A stretch of DNA of 64,000 bases from an uncultured Eubacteriales bacterium (GCA_900544405.1 UQVA01000003.1:71262-135261), one strand, 5' to 3'; counted from the first letter of the stretch, positions 53,911-63,431 are shown. The notes: a model not told the origin generated them from the sequence alone. A program made the numbers and translations.

Positions 53911-53939
53911 TTGATTTTCCGGCAGGACCATGCTAGAAT
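53911..53939 (+). promoter_or_regulatory. yebC promoter
   Basis: -35 TTGATT (53911-53916), 17 nt, extended -10 TGCTAGAAT (53931-53939). Confidence 0.75.
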
Positions 53940-53991
53940 AAGATGAATAGTTTCGGCGCAACGCCGTGATACAAGAAGGGAAGATATTACC

Positions 53992-54723
53992 ATGTCCGGA
54001 CATTCCAAGTGGCATAACATTCAGAAAACCAAGGGCGCACAGGACGCCAAGCGGGCAGCAGCCTTCACCAAGATCGCAAAGGAAATGATCGTGGCCGTGA
54101 AGGAAGGCGGCGGCTCCATCGATCCCGCCAACAACTCCCGTCTGGCCACCGTCATCACCAAGGCCAAGGCCGCCAATATGCCCAATGATAACATCAAGCG
54201 GGTACTGGAGCGGGCCGCCGGTGCAGGCAACGGCGAGAGCTACGAATCCATCAACTACGAAGGCTATGGCCCCGGCGGCGTGGCCGTCATCGTGGAGACC
54301 ATGACCGACAATCGGAACCGGACCGCCGGCTCCGTTCGTCACCACTTCGACAAGTACGGTGGAAACCTGGGCGCCAACGGCTGTGTCAGCTGGTCCTTCG
54401 ACAAGAAAGGCGTGTTGGTCATCGACAATGAGGACGGTGACCTGGACGAGGACACCGTGATGATGGACGCAATGGACTGCGGCGCAGACGATTTTGAGCC
54501 CGACGAGGACTGCTTCACCATCTACACCACCCCCGACGATTTCAACGCCGTGGCCGATGCCATGACCGCCAAGGGCTACCAGTTTGCTTCCGCCCAGATC
54601 GAAATGGTCCCGCAGAATTATGTAAAGCTCTCCGAGGCCGACGCCGCCAACATGGAGAAGATGCTGGACTTGTTTGAGGACGACGACGACGTGCAGAACG
54701 TGTGGCACAACTGGGATAACTAA
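53992..54723 (+). CDS. YebC/PmpR family protein
   Basis: 243 residues. MSGHSKWHNIQKTKGAQDAKR is the family N-terminus; NMPNDNIKRVLERAAG and GYGPGGVAVIVE follow. Members act as transcription or translation factors; some relieve ribosome stalling at proline runs. Single gene with own promoter and terminator. Confidence 0.96.
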   Translation: MSGHSKWHNIQKTKGAQDAKRAAAFTKIAKEMIVAVKEGGGSIDPANNSRLATVITKAKAANMPNDNIKRVLERAAGAGNGESYESINYEGYGPGGVAVIVETMTDNRNRTAGSVRHHFDKYGGNLGANGCVSWSFDKKGVLVIDNEDGDLDEDTVMMDAMDCGADDFEPDEDCFTIYTTPDDFNAVADAMTAKGYQFASAQIEMVPQNYVKLSEADAANMEKMLDLFEDDDDVQNVWHNWDN

Positions 54724-54742
54724 GAATCCGATCTCACACTGC

Positions 54743-54777
54743 ATTCCCCGGAAGGAAAATCTTCCGGGGAATTTTTC
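54743..54777 (+). terminator. Terminator of yebC
   Basis: ATTCCCCGGAAG/CTTCCGGGGAAT hairpin then TTTTC. Confidence 0.88.
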
Positions 54778-54850
54778 TGTCGAAACCGGGCGGCGGAATG
54801 TGATGCTACACCCCGGTGAGGCGCCTTCTCAGTATTCTCTCCAGGAATTG

Positions 54851-54891
54851 CAAAAACCCAGCCCTTCCGGTTTTCCGGCAGGGCTGGGTTC
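54851..54891 (-). terminator. Terminator of the pot operon
   Basis: AACCCAGCCC/GGGCTGGGTT hairpin with inner CCGG pairs and a minus-strand T run. Confidence 0.85.
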
Positions 54892-54905
54892 TCTATATTC
54901 GCTTT

Positions 54906-55985
54906 TTATCCGTTCCGGACTTCCATGAACAGCTTCTCCATGAGCCGAGAGGTTTCCTCCGGCAGATAAGAGAAGGTGGTTCCGGCAGCCAGGGTCTCCT
55001 TGCTGGGATATGCGATTTCGCTGGAAGCCATCTCCGGATCCATATACTCCTTGGCGGCGGTCTCCGTTGCGGAATAGCCCAGGAAATCCAGGTTCTGCCC
55101 GCAAATTTCCGGGTCGCAGAGGAAGTTGATGAAGGTCTCGGCGGCTTCCTTTTCCTTGGCGCAGGTGGGGATGCACATGGCGTCAATGAACAGGTTGAAG
55201 CCCTGATGCTCCGGCATATAGAAGGCCAGATCCGGGTTCACTTCCTGCATGGTCAGGAAATCACCGGCGTAGTAGGGAGCAATCCAGGCTTCCTCGTTCT
55301 CCATGGCGTCGAAGATCTGGTCCATCACATACTGCTGTACCACCGGCTTCTGCTCGGCCAACTTATCGGCGCAGGCCTGCAGTTCGGCAGGGTCCGTGGT
55401 GTTCGCACTGTATCCAAGCATATACTCGGCAATGCCGAAGGCGTCCCGGGAGTTGTCGAACATCAGAATTTTATCCGCATACTTCTGGTTCCACAGCAGC
55501 TCCCAGCCGGTCACGTCTTCTTCGCTGACGTACTTGGTGTTGTAAATGATGCCCACGGTGCCCCAGGTGTAGGGAACGGAATACTTGTTTTCGGGGTCGT
55601 AATCAGTATTCTTGAAGGAGTCATCGATATACTTATAATTGGGGATGTTGTCGAAATTCAACTCCTGCACCAGACCCTCTGCGATCATCCGCCCGATCAT
55701 GTAGTCGGAGGGGATGATGACATCCACGGTCACGCCGCCGGCGGCCAGCTTGGTGTAGAGCACTTCGTTGGAATCGTAGGTGGAGTAGTTCACCTTGATG
55801 TTGGGATACTTTTCTTCAAAAGCGGCGATGACGTCCAGGGAATCGTCGTCGCCCTCGGAGATGTACTGTCCCCAGTTGAGGACGTTGATGGTGACCTGCT
55901 CGGTGTCGCTGCCGCAGCCGGACAGCACTGCGGCGCAGCTAACCAGCAGTGCTGCCGCTACAATGAGGGTGAGAACTCTTTTCAT
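54906..55985 (-). CDS. potD: Spermidine/putrescine ABC transporter substrate-binding lipoprotein PotD
   Basis: 359 residues. Lipoprotein signal with LSGC (Cys24); VTINVLNWGQYISEG near 31-45, then YSTYDSNEVLYTKLAAGG and PYTWGTVGIIYNTKYV, typical PotD/PotF. Captures polyamines outside the membrane for PotBC. Last gene of potABCD. Confidence 0.94.
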   Translation of the reverse strand: MKRVLTLIVAAALLVSCAAVLSGCGSDTEQVTINVLNWGQYISEGDDDSLDVIAAFEEKYPNIKVNYSTYDSNEVLYTKLAAGGVTVDVIIPSDYMIGRMIAEGLVQELNFDNIPNYKYIDDSFKNTDYDPENKYSVPYTWGTVGIIYNTKYVSEEDVTGWELLWNQKYADKILMFDNSRDAFGIAEYMLGYSANTTDPAELQACADKLAEQKPVVQQYVMDQIFDAMENEEAWIAPYYAGDFLTMQEVNPDLAFYMPEHQGFNLFIDAMCIPTCAKEKEAAETFINFLCDPEICGQNLDFLGYSATETAAKEYMDPEMASSEIAYPSKETLAAGTTFSYLPEETSRLMEKLFMEVRNG

Positions 55986-56012
55986 GTTTGTAATAACTCC
56001 TTTTTGTTTCTT

Positions 56013-56831
56013 TTATTTCGATACCGCATGAGCGGCAGAGCGCTTTTTCATGCCCCGTGCCTGCAGCAGGTTCATGACGATCATCAGGACCAGGATCAGC
56101 AGGAAGAGCAGGGTGAACATGGCGTAGACCTTGGGCTGGAGGGGCTTCTTCACATAGGTGTAAATTTGCACCGGCAGGGTCACGAAGTCCGTGCCGCTGA
56201 CAAAATAGCTGATAACGAAGTCGTCCAGACTCATAGTGAAGGCCATAATGGCCCCGCTGGCCACGCCGGGCATGATCTCCGGAAGGGTCACTTTGCAGAA
56301 GGCCTGCAAGGGCGTGCAGCCCAGGTCCAGGGCCGCATCCTTCAAAGAGGAGTCCATCTGCTTCAGCTTCGGCATGACGTTCAGAATGACGTAAGGAAGA
56401 TTGAAGGTCACATGGGCAATGAGCAACGTCCAGAAGGTCAGGCTGTTGCGGATGCCCAGCATTTTCGTGCCGATGAAGATGAACAGCAGGGACAGGGAAA
56501 CACCGGTGACGATGTCCGGGTTGGTCATGGGGATGTTGGTCAGGGTCATGACAGTCTTCCGCATTCTGGGATTCAGGCCGTTGATACCCACGGCGGCCAC
56601 GGTGCCGAACACGGTGGCGATGCCGCTGGCCAGCACGGACAGCAGAATGGAATTGCCCAGCAGCTTCAGCAGCGTCCGGTCCTTGAAAAGCCGCACATAC
56701 TGCTGCAAAGTAAAGCTCTCGAAGCCCGCCAGACTTTTTCCGGTGTCGAAGGAGGCCACGATCAGCACGGCCATAGGCACATACAGAAAAATGAAGATGA
56801 GAACGGTGAACACCCGGTTGAACTTCTTCAT
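56013..56831 (-). CDS. potC: Polyamine ABC transporter permease PotC
   Basis: 272 residues, six membrane segments. The EAA motif lies in AALDLGCTPLQAFCKVTLPEIMPG near 172-195. N-terminal YVPMAVLIVASFDTGKSL is typical. Overlaps potB by 4 nt. Confidence 0.94.
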   Translation of the reverse strand: MKKFNRVFTVLIFIFLYVPMAVLIVASFDTGKSLAGFESFTLQQYVRLFKDRTLLKLLGNSILLSVLASGIATVFGTVAAVGINGLNPRMRKTVMTLTNIPMTNPDIVTGVSLSLLFIFIGTKMLGIRNSLTFWTLLIAHVTFNLPYVILNVMPKLKQMDSSLKDAALDLGCTPLQAFCKVTLPEIMPGVASGAIMAFTMSLDDFVISYFVSGTDFVTLPVQIYTYVKKPLQPKVYAMFTLLFLLILVLMIVMNLLQARGMKKRSAAHAVSK

Positions 56832-57658
56832 GCGATGACACCGCCTTCCTCATCGCCGCCGAAGCGGTTCATAATGCCCGTGCAGACAAAGACCAGGATC
56901 ATCAGCACCAGGCTCAGGGCCGCACCCAGATTGGGGTTGCTGCCCTGCTTGAACTGCCGCTCAATGACGTCGCCGATCATGACCGTATCCGTGCCGCCCA
57001 ATTTCTGGGAAATATAGAAGGTGGACACGGCGGGAACGAACACCATTGTCACGCCGGAGAGAATGCCCGGCATGGACAGGGGCAGAATGACCTTGCTGAA
57101 AACCTTCCGGCCGTTGCAGCCCAGGTCCTGAGCCGCTTCGATGAGCCGGTGGTCGATCTTCACGATGGTGGAGTACAGGGGCAGGATCATATAGGGCAGG
57201 TAGTTATAGACCATGCCCAGAATGACGGCCCCCGGAGTCCGGATGAGCGTAATGGGGCCGATGCCGATGAGGCCCAAAAGCCGGTTGATGATGCCGGTAT
57301 CCTGCAGAAGCCCCACCCAAGCCAAGGTGCGCAGCAGGAAGCTCATGCACATGGGCAGCATCACCAGCATATACAGGAACTTCTGGGCCAGGGGGGACCG
57401 GTGGGCAATGTAGTAGGCCACGGGATAGCCCAGCAGCAGGCAGATGGCCGAGGACACCAGGGAATACCAGATGGAGGACCCCAGCACCGGCAGATACATT
57501 CCCAATTCCCGGATGTTGGTCAGGGAAAATTCCCCGGTAGCCGGGTCCGTCAGGGCGTAGTACGCCACCACGCCCAGAGGGATGAGGGTAAAGGCCACCA
57601 TCCAGAGAATATAGGGGGTGGTCAGCAGAACGGATTTAGTCTTCTTCATTTCCGGCAT
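56828..57658 (-). CDS. potB: Polyamine ABC transporter permease PotB
   Basis: 276 residues, six membrane segments. EAA motif in AAQDLGCNGRKVFSKVILPLSMPG near 187-210; FLLRTLAWVGLLQ near 106-118 is characteristic of PotB. It overlaps potA by 23 nt and potC by 4 nt. Confidence 0.94.
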   Translation of the reverse strand: MPEMKKTKSVLLTTPYILWMVAFTLIPLGVVAYYALTDPATGEFSLTNIRELGMYLPVLGSSIWYSLVSSAICLLLGYPVAYYIAHRSPLAQKFLYMLVMLPMCMSFLLRTLAWVGLLQDTGIINRLLGLIGIGPITLIRTPGAVILGMVYNYLPYMILPLYSTIVKIDHRLIEAAQDLGCNGRKVFSKVILPLSMPGILSGVTMVFVPAVSTFYISQKLGGTDTVMIGDVIERQFKQGSNPNLGAALSLVLMILVFVCTGIMNRFGGDEEGGVIA

Positions 57659-58757
57659 CCTCCGTCAGCTCGTCATACTCGGCAGAGTACGAACTGTAAT
57701 CGCCAAACATACCGGAATAGGCACTCTTGTGCATGATGTGGATGTCCTCCGGATTCAGCCGAATGCCGATGACCTCTCCCACACCATGGTAGTCCGTGGT
57801 CTGGATGAGCCACTTGAAGCCCCGGAACTCCACGATAATGTCGTAGTTCAGGCCCTTGAAGGTGATTCCCGTCACGGTACCCACCAGGGAACCCTCCGCC
57901 GCCGGAACGATGTCGATGTCCTCCGGGCGAATGACCACGTCCACAGGCTCGTTTTCGGCAAAGCCCTTGTCCACGCAGACAAAGGTCCGGCCGAAGAAGC
58001 GGACATTGTAGTCGGACAGCATCACGCCGTCAAGAATGTTGCTTTCGCCGATGAAATCCGCCACGAAGGCGTTCTTCGGCTCGTTATAAATATCCTCCGG
58101 TCGGCCGATCTGCTGGATGCGGCCCTTGTCCATGACCACAACGGTGTCGGACATACTCAGGGCTTCCTCCTGATCGTGGGTCACATAGATAAACGTGATG
58201 CCCATGGCCTGCTGGATACGCTTCAGCTCGTTCTGCATATCCTTCCGCAGACGCAGGTCCAACGCACCCAGGGGTTCATCCAGCAGCAGTACCTTCGGCC
58301 GGTTCACCAGCGCACGGGCAATGGCCACCCGCTGCTGCTGACCGCCGGACAGGGCGTCGATGCGCCGTGTCTCGTAGCCCTTCAGGCCAACCACTTCCAG
58401 CATCTGCTGTACCCGCTCGTGAATTTCCGCCTTGGGGAGCTTGGCTACCCGCAGGCCAAAGGCCACGTTGTCGTACACGTCCAGATGAGGGAACAAGGCG
58501 TACCGCTGAAAAACCGTATTGATCTGCCGTTTGTAGGCAGGTTCTTCATTGATACATTTCCCATCAAAAAGCACTTTGCCGGAGGTAGGCGTCAGAAAGC
58601 CGCCGATGATCCGCAAAGTGGTGGTTTTGCCGCAGCCGGAGGGGCCGAGCAGAGTGAGAAATTCATGGTCGTTGATGTAGAGATTGATGCCGTCGAGTAT
58701 GCGCTCCCCGTCGAACTCCATGGTGAGATCCTGGAGCCTGATGAGTTCCTTGGACAT
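57636..58757 (-). CDS. potA: Spermidine/putrescine ABC transporter ATP-binding protein PotA
   Basis: 373 residues from ATG 58757 (GGGGGAGG site; an upstream in-frame start at 58805 would lie before the promoter). Walker A GPSGCGKTT near 37-45, LSGGQQQRVAIARAL near 137-151, Walker B VLLLDEPLGALD, and a C-terminal TOBE domain. Energises PotBC. Note the extra C-terminal tail DYSSYSAEYDELTEDAGNEED, acidic, which is not typical and may be regulatory. Confidence 0.95.
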   Translation of the reverse strand: MSKELIRLQDLTMEFDGERILDGINLYINDHEFLTLLGPSGCGKTTTLRIIGGFLTPTSGKVLFDGKCINEEPAYKRQINTVFQRYALFPHLDVYDNVAFGLRVAKLPKAEIHERVQQMLEVVGLKGYETRRIDALSGGQQQRVAIARALVNRPKVLLLDEPLGALDLRLRKDMQNELKRIQQAMGITFIYVTHDQEEALSMSDTVVVMDKGRIQQIGRPEDIYNEPKNAFVADFIGESNILDGVMLSDYNVRFFGRTFVCVDKGFAENEPVDVVIRPEDIDIVPAAEGSLVGTVTGITFKGLNYDIIVEFRGFKWLIQTTDYHGVGEVIGIRLNPEDIHIMHKSAYSGMFGDYSSYSAEYDELTEDAGNEED

Positions 58758-58785
58758 TATCCTCCCCCGTTTCTTTTTATAGTTT

Positions 58786-58798
58786 TCTACAGTGTAGA
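58786..58798. promoter_or_regulatory. Operator-like palindrome at the pot start site
   Basis: TCTACA-G-TGTAGA, a perfect 13-nt palindrome directly downstream of, and touching, the potA -10. Regulator unknown. Confidence 0.55.
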
Positions 58799-58825
58799 TA
58801 TACACGAAAACGCCCGGAATGTCAA
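58797..58825 (-). promoter_or_regulatory. pot operon promoter
   Basis: -35 TTGACA (58820-58825), 17 nt, -10 TATATC (58797-58802). Confidence 0.75.
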
Positions 58826-58964
58826 CGGGTAAATCGCAAATTTTCTTCTTTTTTTTGAGGTGGAAATCCGCAGTGCAGGAAATTCCAAAAATAATTTGAA
58901 AATCCGGAAAAAGCTGTTTATTTTACCGGAATGTGGAAATACTTCACTTCGGAGGTGCTTAACA

Positions 58965-59603
58965 ATGAGCAGAAAAATGAACGGCAGCGCCGCCGGGAAG
59001 GGCTACTACATAGCCCTGATCCTGTGCGCCGTTGCCATCGGGATCTCTGGCTATCTGTACTACAAAAATGCAAATTCGGACCCGGCTCAACAGGCCAACG
59101 AGCCTGCGGCCGTCACCGGCGGAAAGGACGTTCCGGCGGTGGCTACCAAGCCCACGATCACCCAGCCTCCGGCCACGGCGGCTGTGGAGGAATCGCTGAA
59201 AACCGCATCCCCGCTGGAGGGGGAGACCGCAGCGGCGTTTGCCATGGACGCCCTGGCTTATAACCCCACCACCCGGGATTGGCGGACCCACAACGGCGTG
59301 GACATTGCCGCCGAGGCGGGTACGGAAGTAAAGGCCGCCGCAGCAGGAACGGTGTACTCCGTGTACACCGACGACCAGATGGGCACCACGGTGGTCATCC
59401 GCCATACCGGCGGCTATACCACCACCTACGCCAGCCTGGCGGAGGACCCGGCGGTGGCCGCAGGCGATGAAGTGAAGCTGGGCCAGACCATCGGCGCCGT
59501 GGGGCAAAGTGCCCTGCTGGAAAGCGCCATCGGCGACCACCTGCACTTTGCCGTCAGCAAGGACGGCGAAAGCGTGGACCCCATGGAGTTCCTGGGGAAG
59601 TAA
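58965..59603 (+). CDS. M23 (LytM) peptidase with one N-terminal membrane helix, SpoIIQ-like
   Basis: 212 residues from ATG 58965 (GGAGG 9 nt upstream). A membrane helix at about 14-33 is followed by a Thr/Pro/Ala-rich linker to about residue 75 and a LytM domain. Zinc ligands are intact: HNGVDIAAEAG (His and Asp) and DHLHFAV (His-x-His). Cuts peptidoglycan cross-bridges or serves as a scaffold; the architecture is like the forespore protein SpoIIQ, but this assignment is tentative. Expressed alone. Confidence 0.85.
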   Translation: MSRKMNGSAAGKGYYIALILCAVAIGISGYLYYKNANSDPAQQANEPAAVTGGKDVPAVATKPTITQPPATAAVEESLKTASPLEGETAAAFAMDALAYNPTTRDWRTHNGVDIAAEAGTEVKAAAAGTVYSVYTDDQMGTTVVIRHTGGYTTTYASLAEDPAVAAGDEVKLGQTIGAVGQSALLESAIGDHLHFAVSKDGESVDPMEFLGK

Positions 59604-59615
59604 AAAATCCAAAAA

Positions 59616-59650
59616 GCCACCCCGGCGGGAATTTTCCCGCCGGGGGTGGT
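59616..59650 (+). terminator. Terminator-like hairpin after M23 gene
   Basis: CCACCCCGGCGGG and its near complement (59617-59629, 59636-59649) without a clear T run; similar to the palindrome at 7766. Confidence 0.5.
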
Positions 59651-59995
59651 GCCGTGCCGGGAGCCTCCCGACGAAGCTATGTAGGGGCGGCACGCCTCGC
59701 CCGGTTGGCAGCGATTATTGAGTGGCATAAAACGGCGCAGAAAGCCTGCCGGGACTGAGAAACGCCTTCCCCTGGGGGAAGGCTATTTTTCGCATCGCCG
59801 AAAGGTGTCCAAAACCCGCTAGATTACGCCCCCTCAGTCACGGCGTTGCCGTGGCAGTTCCCCCTACACCGGGGAGCCTTACGCCCCGCTGGAAGTTGGT
59901 ACGGCACTGTTTCCTTCGACCTCATCCGTCACGGGCTATGGCCCGTGCCACCTTCCCCTCCAGGGGAAGGCGTTTCCTTCCGAATACAGCAAAAC
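59650..59995. repeat. Intergenic repeat cluster C with variable hairpins
   Basis: Shares CCTTCCCCTGGGGGAAGG, CCCCCTCAGTCACGG, GACCTCATCCGTCACGG and CACCTTCCCCTCC with clusters A and B, but with new palindromes CACGGC-GTT-GCCGTG (59839-59853) and CACGGGC-TATG-GCCCGTG (59930-59947). No gene present. Confidence 0.7.
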
Positions 59996-60033
59996 GGCCC
60001 CGGTAAAACCGGGGCCGTTCTTCATAAATTTGC

Positions 60034-61236
60034 TTATGCGCCAAAGACCTTCAGCAGGAAGCCTGCGGCGATGGCGGAGCCGATGACACCGGCCACGTTG
60101 GGGCCCATGGCGTGCATCAGCAGGAAGTTGGAGGGGTTGGCCTTCTGGCCTTCCACGTTGGAAACACGGGCTGCCATAGGCACGGCGGACACACCGGCGG
60201 AGCCGATGAGGGGGTTCACCTTGCCATGGGTCAGCGCGCACATGACCTTGCCGCCCAACAGGCCGCCCACAGTGGACAGGATGAAGGCGCACACGCCCAA
60301 AACCACAATGGACAGGGTCTCGGTGGTCAGGAAGTTGGAGCCGACCATGGTCGCACCCACAGCGGTAGAAAGCAGGATGGTGACAATGTTCATCAGTGCA
60401 TTCTGCACAGTGTCGCTGAGCCGGTCGGTGACGCCGCACTCCTTGAACAGGTTGCCCAGCATCAGGCAGCCGATCAGGGGAGCGGTGTCAGGCAGCAGCA
60501 TGACCACGAAGATCGTGACCACGATGGGGAAGATGATCTTCTCGGTCTTGGACACGGTCCGGGTCTGGACCATCTTGATCTGCCGCTCCTTGGGAGTGGT
60601 CAGCATCCGCATGAACGGCGGCTGGATCAGGGGGATCAGCGCCATGTAGGAGTATGCCGCAATGGCGATGGCACCCAGCAGTCGGGGAGCCAGACGGGTG
60701 GTGGTCAGGATGGCCGTGGGGCCGTCTGCACCGCCGATGATGCCAATGGAAGCAGCCTCCGCAGCGGTGAAGCCCAGCAGAGTGGCACCGAAGAAGGCGG
60801 CGAACACACCCATCTGAGCGGCAGCGCCCAGCAGCAGGCTCTTGGGGTTGCTGAGCAGGGGGCCGAAGTCGGTCATAGCGCCCACGCCCATGAAGATGAG
60901 GCAGGGGTAAATGCCCGCTTTGACGCCGATGTAGAAGATGTCCAGCAGACCGCCGTCGTGCATGATGGTGCCGAAGCCGATCTTACCGGCCATGAAGGAA
61001 TCCCACAGCTCGGGATGGTACAAATTGCCGTTGGGCAGGTTGCTGAGCAGGCAGCCGAAGGCAATGCCCACCAGCAGCAGCGGCTCGAACTTCTTGACGA
61101 TGCCAAGATACAGCAGCACGCAGGCGATGGCGATCATCACCAGGTTCTGCCAGCCGCCATCCATGAAGTTTGCGGAAACGGCGGCAAAGCCGGACTCGTT
61201 CCACAGCTTCAGAAGAATTTCGCCAACATTGATCAT
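60034..61236 (-). CDS. oadB: Sodium-translocating decarboxylase beta subunit
   Basis: 400 residues, about 10 membrane segments. Carboxybiotin decarboxylation here drives Na+ export. Family motif GIIGGADGPTAI (near 173-184) and FLIFMGVGAMTDFGPLL are present. GGAGGG site. Last in a five-gene cluster (pckA, alpha, gamma, biotin carrier, beta). Confidence 0.95.
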   Translation of the reverse strand: MINVGEILLKLWNESGFAAVSANFMDGGWQNLVMIAIACVLLYLGIVKKFEPLLLVGIAFGCLLSNLPNGNLYHPELWDSFMAGKIGFGTIMHDGGLLDIFYIGVKAGIYPCLIFMGVGAMTDFGPLLSNPKSLLLGAAAQMGVFAAFFGATLLGFTAAEAASIGIIGGADGPTAILTTTRLAPRLLGAIAIAAYSYMALIPLIQPPFMRMLTTPKERQIKMVQTRTVSKTEKIIFPIVVTIFVVMLLPDTAPLIGCLMLGNLFKECGVTDRLSDTVQNALMNIVTILLSTAVGATMVGSNFLTTETLSIVVLGVCAFILSTVGGLLGGKVMCALTHGKVNPLIGSAGVSAVPMAARVSNVEGQKANPSNFLLMHAMGPNVAGVIGSAIAAGFLLKVFGA

Positions 61237-61248
61237 TGGTAGCCCTCC

Positions 61249-61644
61249 TTACGCGAGGACGACCAGAGGAGCGCCGGTATCGACTTTGGAGCCGTTGCTC
61301 ACGAGGACCTGGGTCACGGTGCCGTCCTTGGGAGCCATGATCTCGTTCTCCATCTTCATGGCCTCCAGCACGCACAGCACGGTGCCGGCCTTCACGGTCT
61401 GATTGGCCGTGACGTTGACCTTCAGGATGGTGCCGGGCATGGGGGCGTTCACGGGGTCGCCGGCGCCGGTGACGACAGGCGCAGCAGGTGCAGCAGCGGG
61501 AGCGGCGGCAGGAGCAGCCACAGGGGCGGGAGCAGCAGCGGGAGCGGCAGGTGCAATGGCTTCGTACTCATCCAGGAGCATCGCCTTGCCTGCCTCGACC
61601 TCCACCTCATAGGTGCGGCCGTTCAGGGTCACTTTATACTTCAT
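61249..61644 (-). CDS. Biotin carrier protein of the decarboxylase
   Basis: 131 residues: a short N-terminal strand domain, an Ala/Pro linker (about 30-58) and a biotinyl domain with LEAMKMENEIMAP, biotinylated Lys97. Carries the carboxyl group from the alpha subunit to OadB. The biotin domain is encoded separately from the alpha subunit. Confidence 0.95.
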   Translation of the reverse strand: MKYKVTLNGRTYEVEVEAGKAMLLDEYEAIAPAAPAAAPAPVAAPAAAPAAAPAAPVVTGAGDPVNAPMPGTILKVNVTANQTVKAGTVLCVLEAMKMENEIMAPKDGTVTQVLVSNGSKVDTGAPLVVLA

Positions 61645-61646
61645 TG

Positions 61647-62009
61647 TTATTGAACCTCCTTGATGGAAATGAAGCGCAGCTCGTTCAGGGGCTTGCCCAT
61701 TTTATCCGCCACGATGGCCATGACCATAGCGGCAGTCTTGGGCTCCACATTATAGAGCTTCAGCTGACCGGCAGCGCCGGGAGCCGTCTTCTGGGGAGCC
61801 GCAGGAGCGGCGGCAGCAGGAGCAGCGGCGGGAGCGGCAGCCTTCTTCTTGGCGTCCTTGGCCATGAAGATCTTGCCCACGATGATCACGACGATCATCA
61901 GCAGGATCAGGCCCAGGAACACAATGGCGTAGCCCAGCAGTGCGGCGACCGCCGCATCGCCCACGGCCAGGTGGGATTGGCCCAGCGCATTGGCTTCTAA
62001 CAGATTCAT
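61647..62009 (-). CDS. OadG family decarboxylase gamma subunit
   Basis: 120 residues. One membrane helix at about 19-48 (ALLGYAIVFLGLILLMIVVIIVGKIF), an Ala/Pro linker and a C-terminal domain ending NELRFISIKEVQ. Anchors alpha to beta. 12 nt after the alpha gene. Confidence 0.88.
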   Translation of the reverse strand: MNLLEANALGQSHLAVGDAAVAALLGYAIVFLGLILLMIVVIIVGKIFMAKDAKKKAAAPAAAPAAAAPAAPQKTAPGAAGQLKLYNVEPKTAAMVMAIVADKMGKPLNELRFISIKEVQ

Positions 62010-62021
62010 AGAAATGCCTCC

Positions 62022-63431
62022 TTACGCCTCAGTGATGGTGTAGGTGACTTCGTTCTCTTCCTTGGCCTTCCGGTCCTCCAGGAACTTCTTGGTCTGAGTG
62101 GGATAGCAGATGTAGCTCATCACATCTTCTTCGCTTCTGGCAAGATCGCCCAGGGCAGCCTTGGCAGCCTTGAAGTCCTCGCCGGTGCGCTTGCTGTCCT
62201 CGATGCGGCAGTCCACAGGAGCATCCATGCCAGCCTCGGTCAGGACCTTCTTCTGCAGCTCGGCGTTCACGGGAGCGGGCGCAATGCCGTACTCGCCCTT
62301 CAGGTAGCTCTTGATCTCCTTGGAGATGTTCTTGTAGCGCTCGCCCACCAGCACGTTGGTCACAGCCTGGTTGCCCACCATCTGGGACAGGGGGGTCACC
62401 AGAGGAGGATAGCCCATGTCGGCCCGGACGGCAGGAATTTCTGCCAGAGCGGCGTCAAACTTATCCATGGCGTGCATATCGGTCAGGTTGGCGATCATGT
62501 TGGAGAGCATACCGCCGGGGACCTTGTACACCAGAGCCTGAGCGTCGGTGCCCATAGACTTGGGGTTGATCTTCTTCTCGTCGATGTACTTCTGCTTCAA
62601 GGGCTTGAAGTAATCGTTGACCTCGTTGATGACCTTCTCGTCCAGGCCGGTGTCGATACCCAGCTGCTCCAGAGCGTAGTAAATGGTCTCGGTAGCGGGC
62701 TGAGAAGTACCGTTGGACATGCAGGAGGTAGCGGTGTCGATGATGTCCACGCCGGACTCGATGGCCTTCATGATGGTCATGTAAGCCATGCCGGTGGTGC
62801 AGTGGGTGTGCAGAATCAGGGGCAGGGTCACGCCGGCGTCCTTCACGCCCTTGAACAGGGCCTCGGCCTCGGCGGGGCTCATGGTACCGGCCATATCCTT
62901 CAGGCAGATGGTATCGAAGCCCATGCTCTGCAGCTCCTTGCACATCTCGGCATACTTGGCCGGGGTGTGGACCGGGGACTGGGTGTAGGAAATGCAGCCG
63001 GAAGCCACGGTGTTCTTGTTGGCGTACTTCTTGGTAGCCTCCAGAGCGGTGCCGATGTTCCGGAAATCGTTCAGTGCGTCAAAAATACGCAGGATGTCGA
63101 TGCCGTTCTTGATGGACAGTTCCACGAACTTCTCCACCACGTCATCGTGATAGTGCTTGTAGCCCAGCAGGTTCTGGCCACGCAGCAGCATTTGCAGCTT
63201 GGTGTTGGGCATGGCCTTGCGGAACTTCCGCAGACGCTCCCAGGGATCCTCGTTCAGGTACCGCAGGCAGCTGTCGAAGGTAGCGCCGCCCCAGCACTCC
63301 ACGGAGTAGTAACCGGCCTTGTCCATGGTGGACAGGATGCCCTCCATATCGGCAAAGGGCATACGGGTGGCCATCAGGGACTGGTTGGCATCCCGCAGGA
63401 CGGTTTCAGTAAAACGGACTTTTTGAGCCAT
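62022..63431 (-). CDS. oadA: Oxaloacetate decarboxylase alpha / pyruvate carboxylase subunit B-type carboxyltransferase
   Basis: 469 residues. TETVLRDANQSLMATRM near 8-24 with the metal-binding Asp, EDPWERLRKFRKAMPNTKLQMLLRGQNLLGY near 61-91, and KDMAGTMSPAEA near 176-187, typical of the HMGL-like fold. No biotin domain at the C-terminus; it is supplied by the separate carrier. Acts on oxaloacetate (or methylmalonyl-CoA in homologues); pckA next to it favours oxaloacetate. Confidence 0.92.
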   Translation of the reverse strand: MAQKVRFTETVLRDANQSLMATRMPFADMEGILSTMDKAGYYSVECWGGATFDSCLRYLNEDPWERLRKFRKAMPNTKLQMLLRGQNLLGYKHYHDDVVEKFVELSIKNGIDILRIFDALNDFRNIGTALEATKKYANKNTVASGCISYTQSPVHTPAKYAEMCKELQSMGFDTICLKDMAGTMSPAEAEALFKGVKDAGVTLPLILHTHCTTGMAYMTIMKAIESGVDIIDTATSCMSNGTSQPATETIYYALEQLGIDTGLDEKVINEVNDYFKPLKQKYIDEKKINPKSMGTDAQALVYKVPGGMLSNMIANLTDMHAMDKFDAALAEIPAVRADMGYPPLVTPLSQMVGNQAVTNVLVGERYKNISKEIKSYLKGEYGIAPAPVNAELQKKVLTEAGMDAPVDCRIEDSKRTGEDFKAAKAALGDLARSEEDVMSYICYPTQTKKFLEDRKAKEENEVTYTITEA

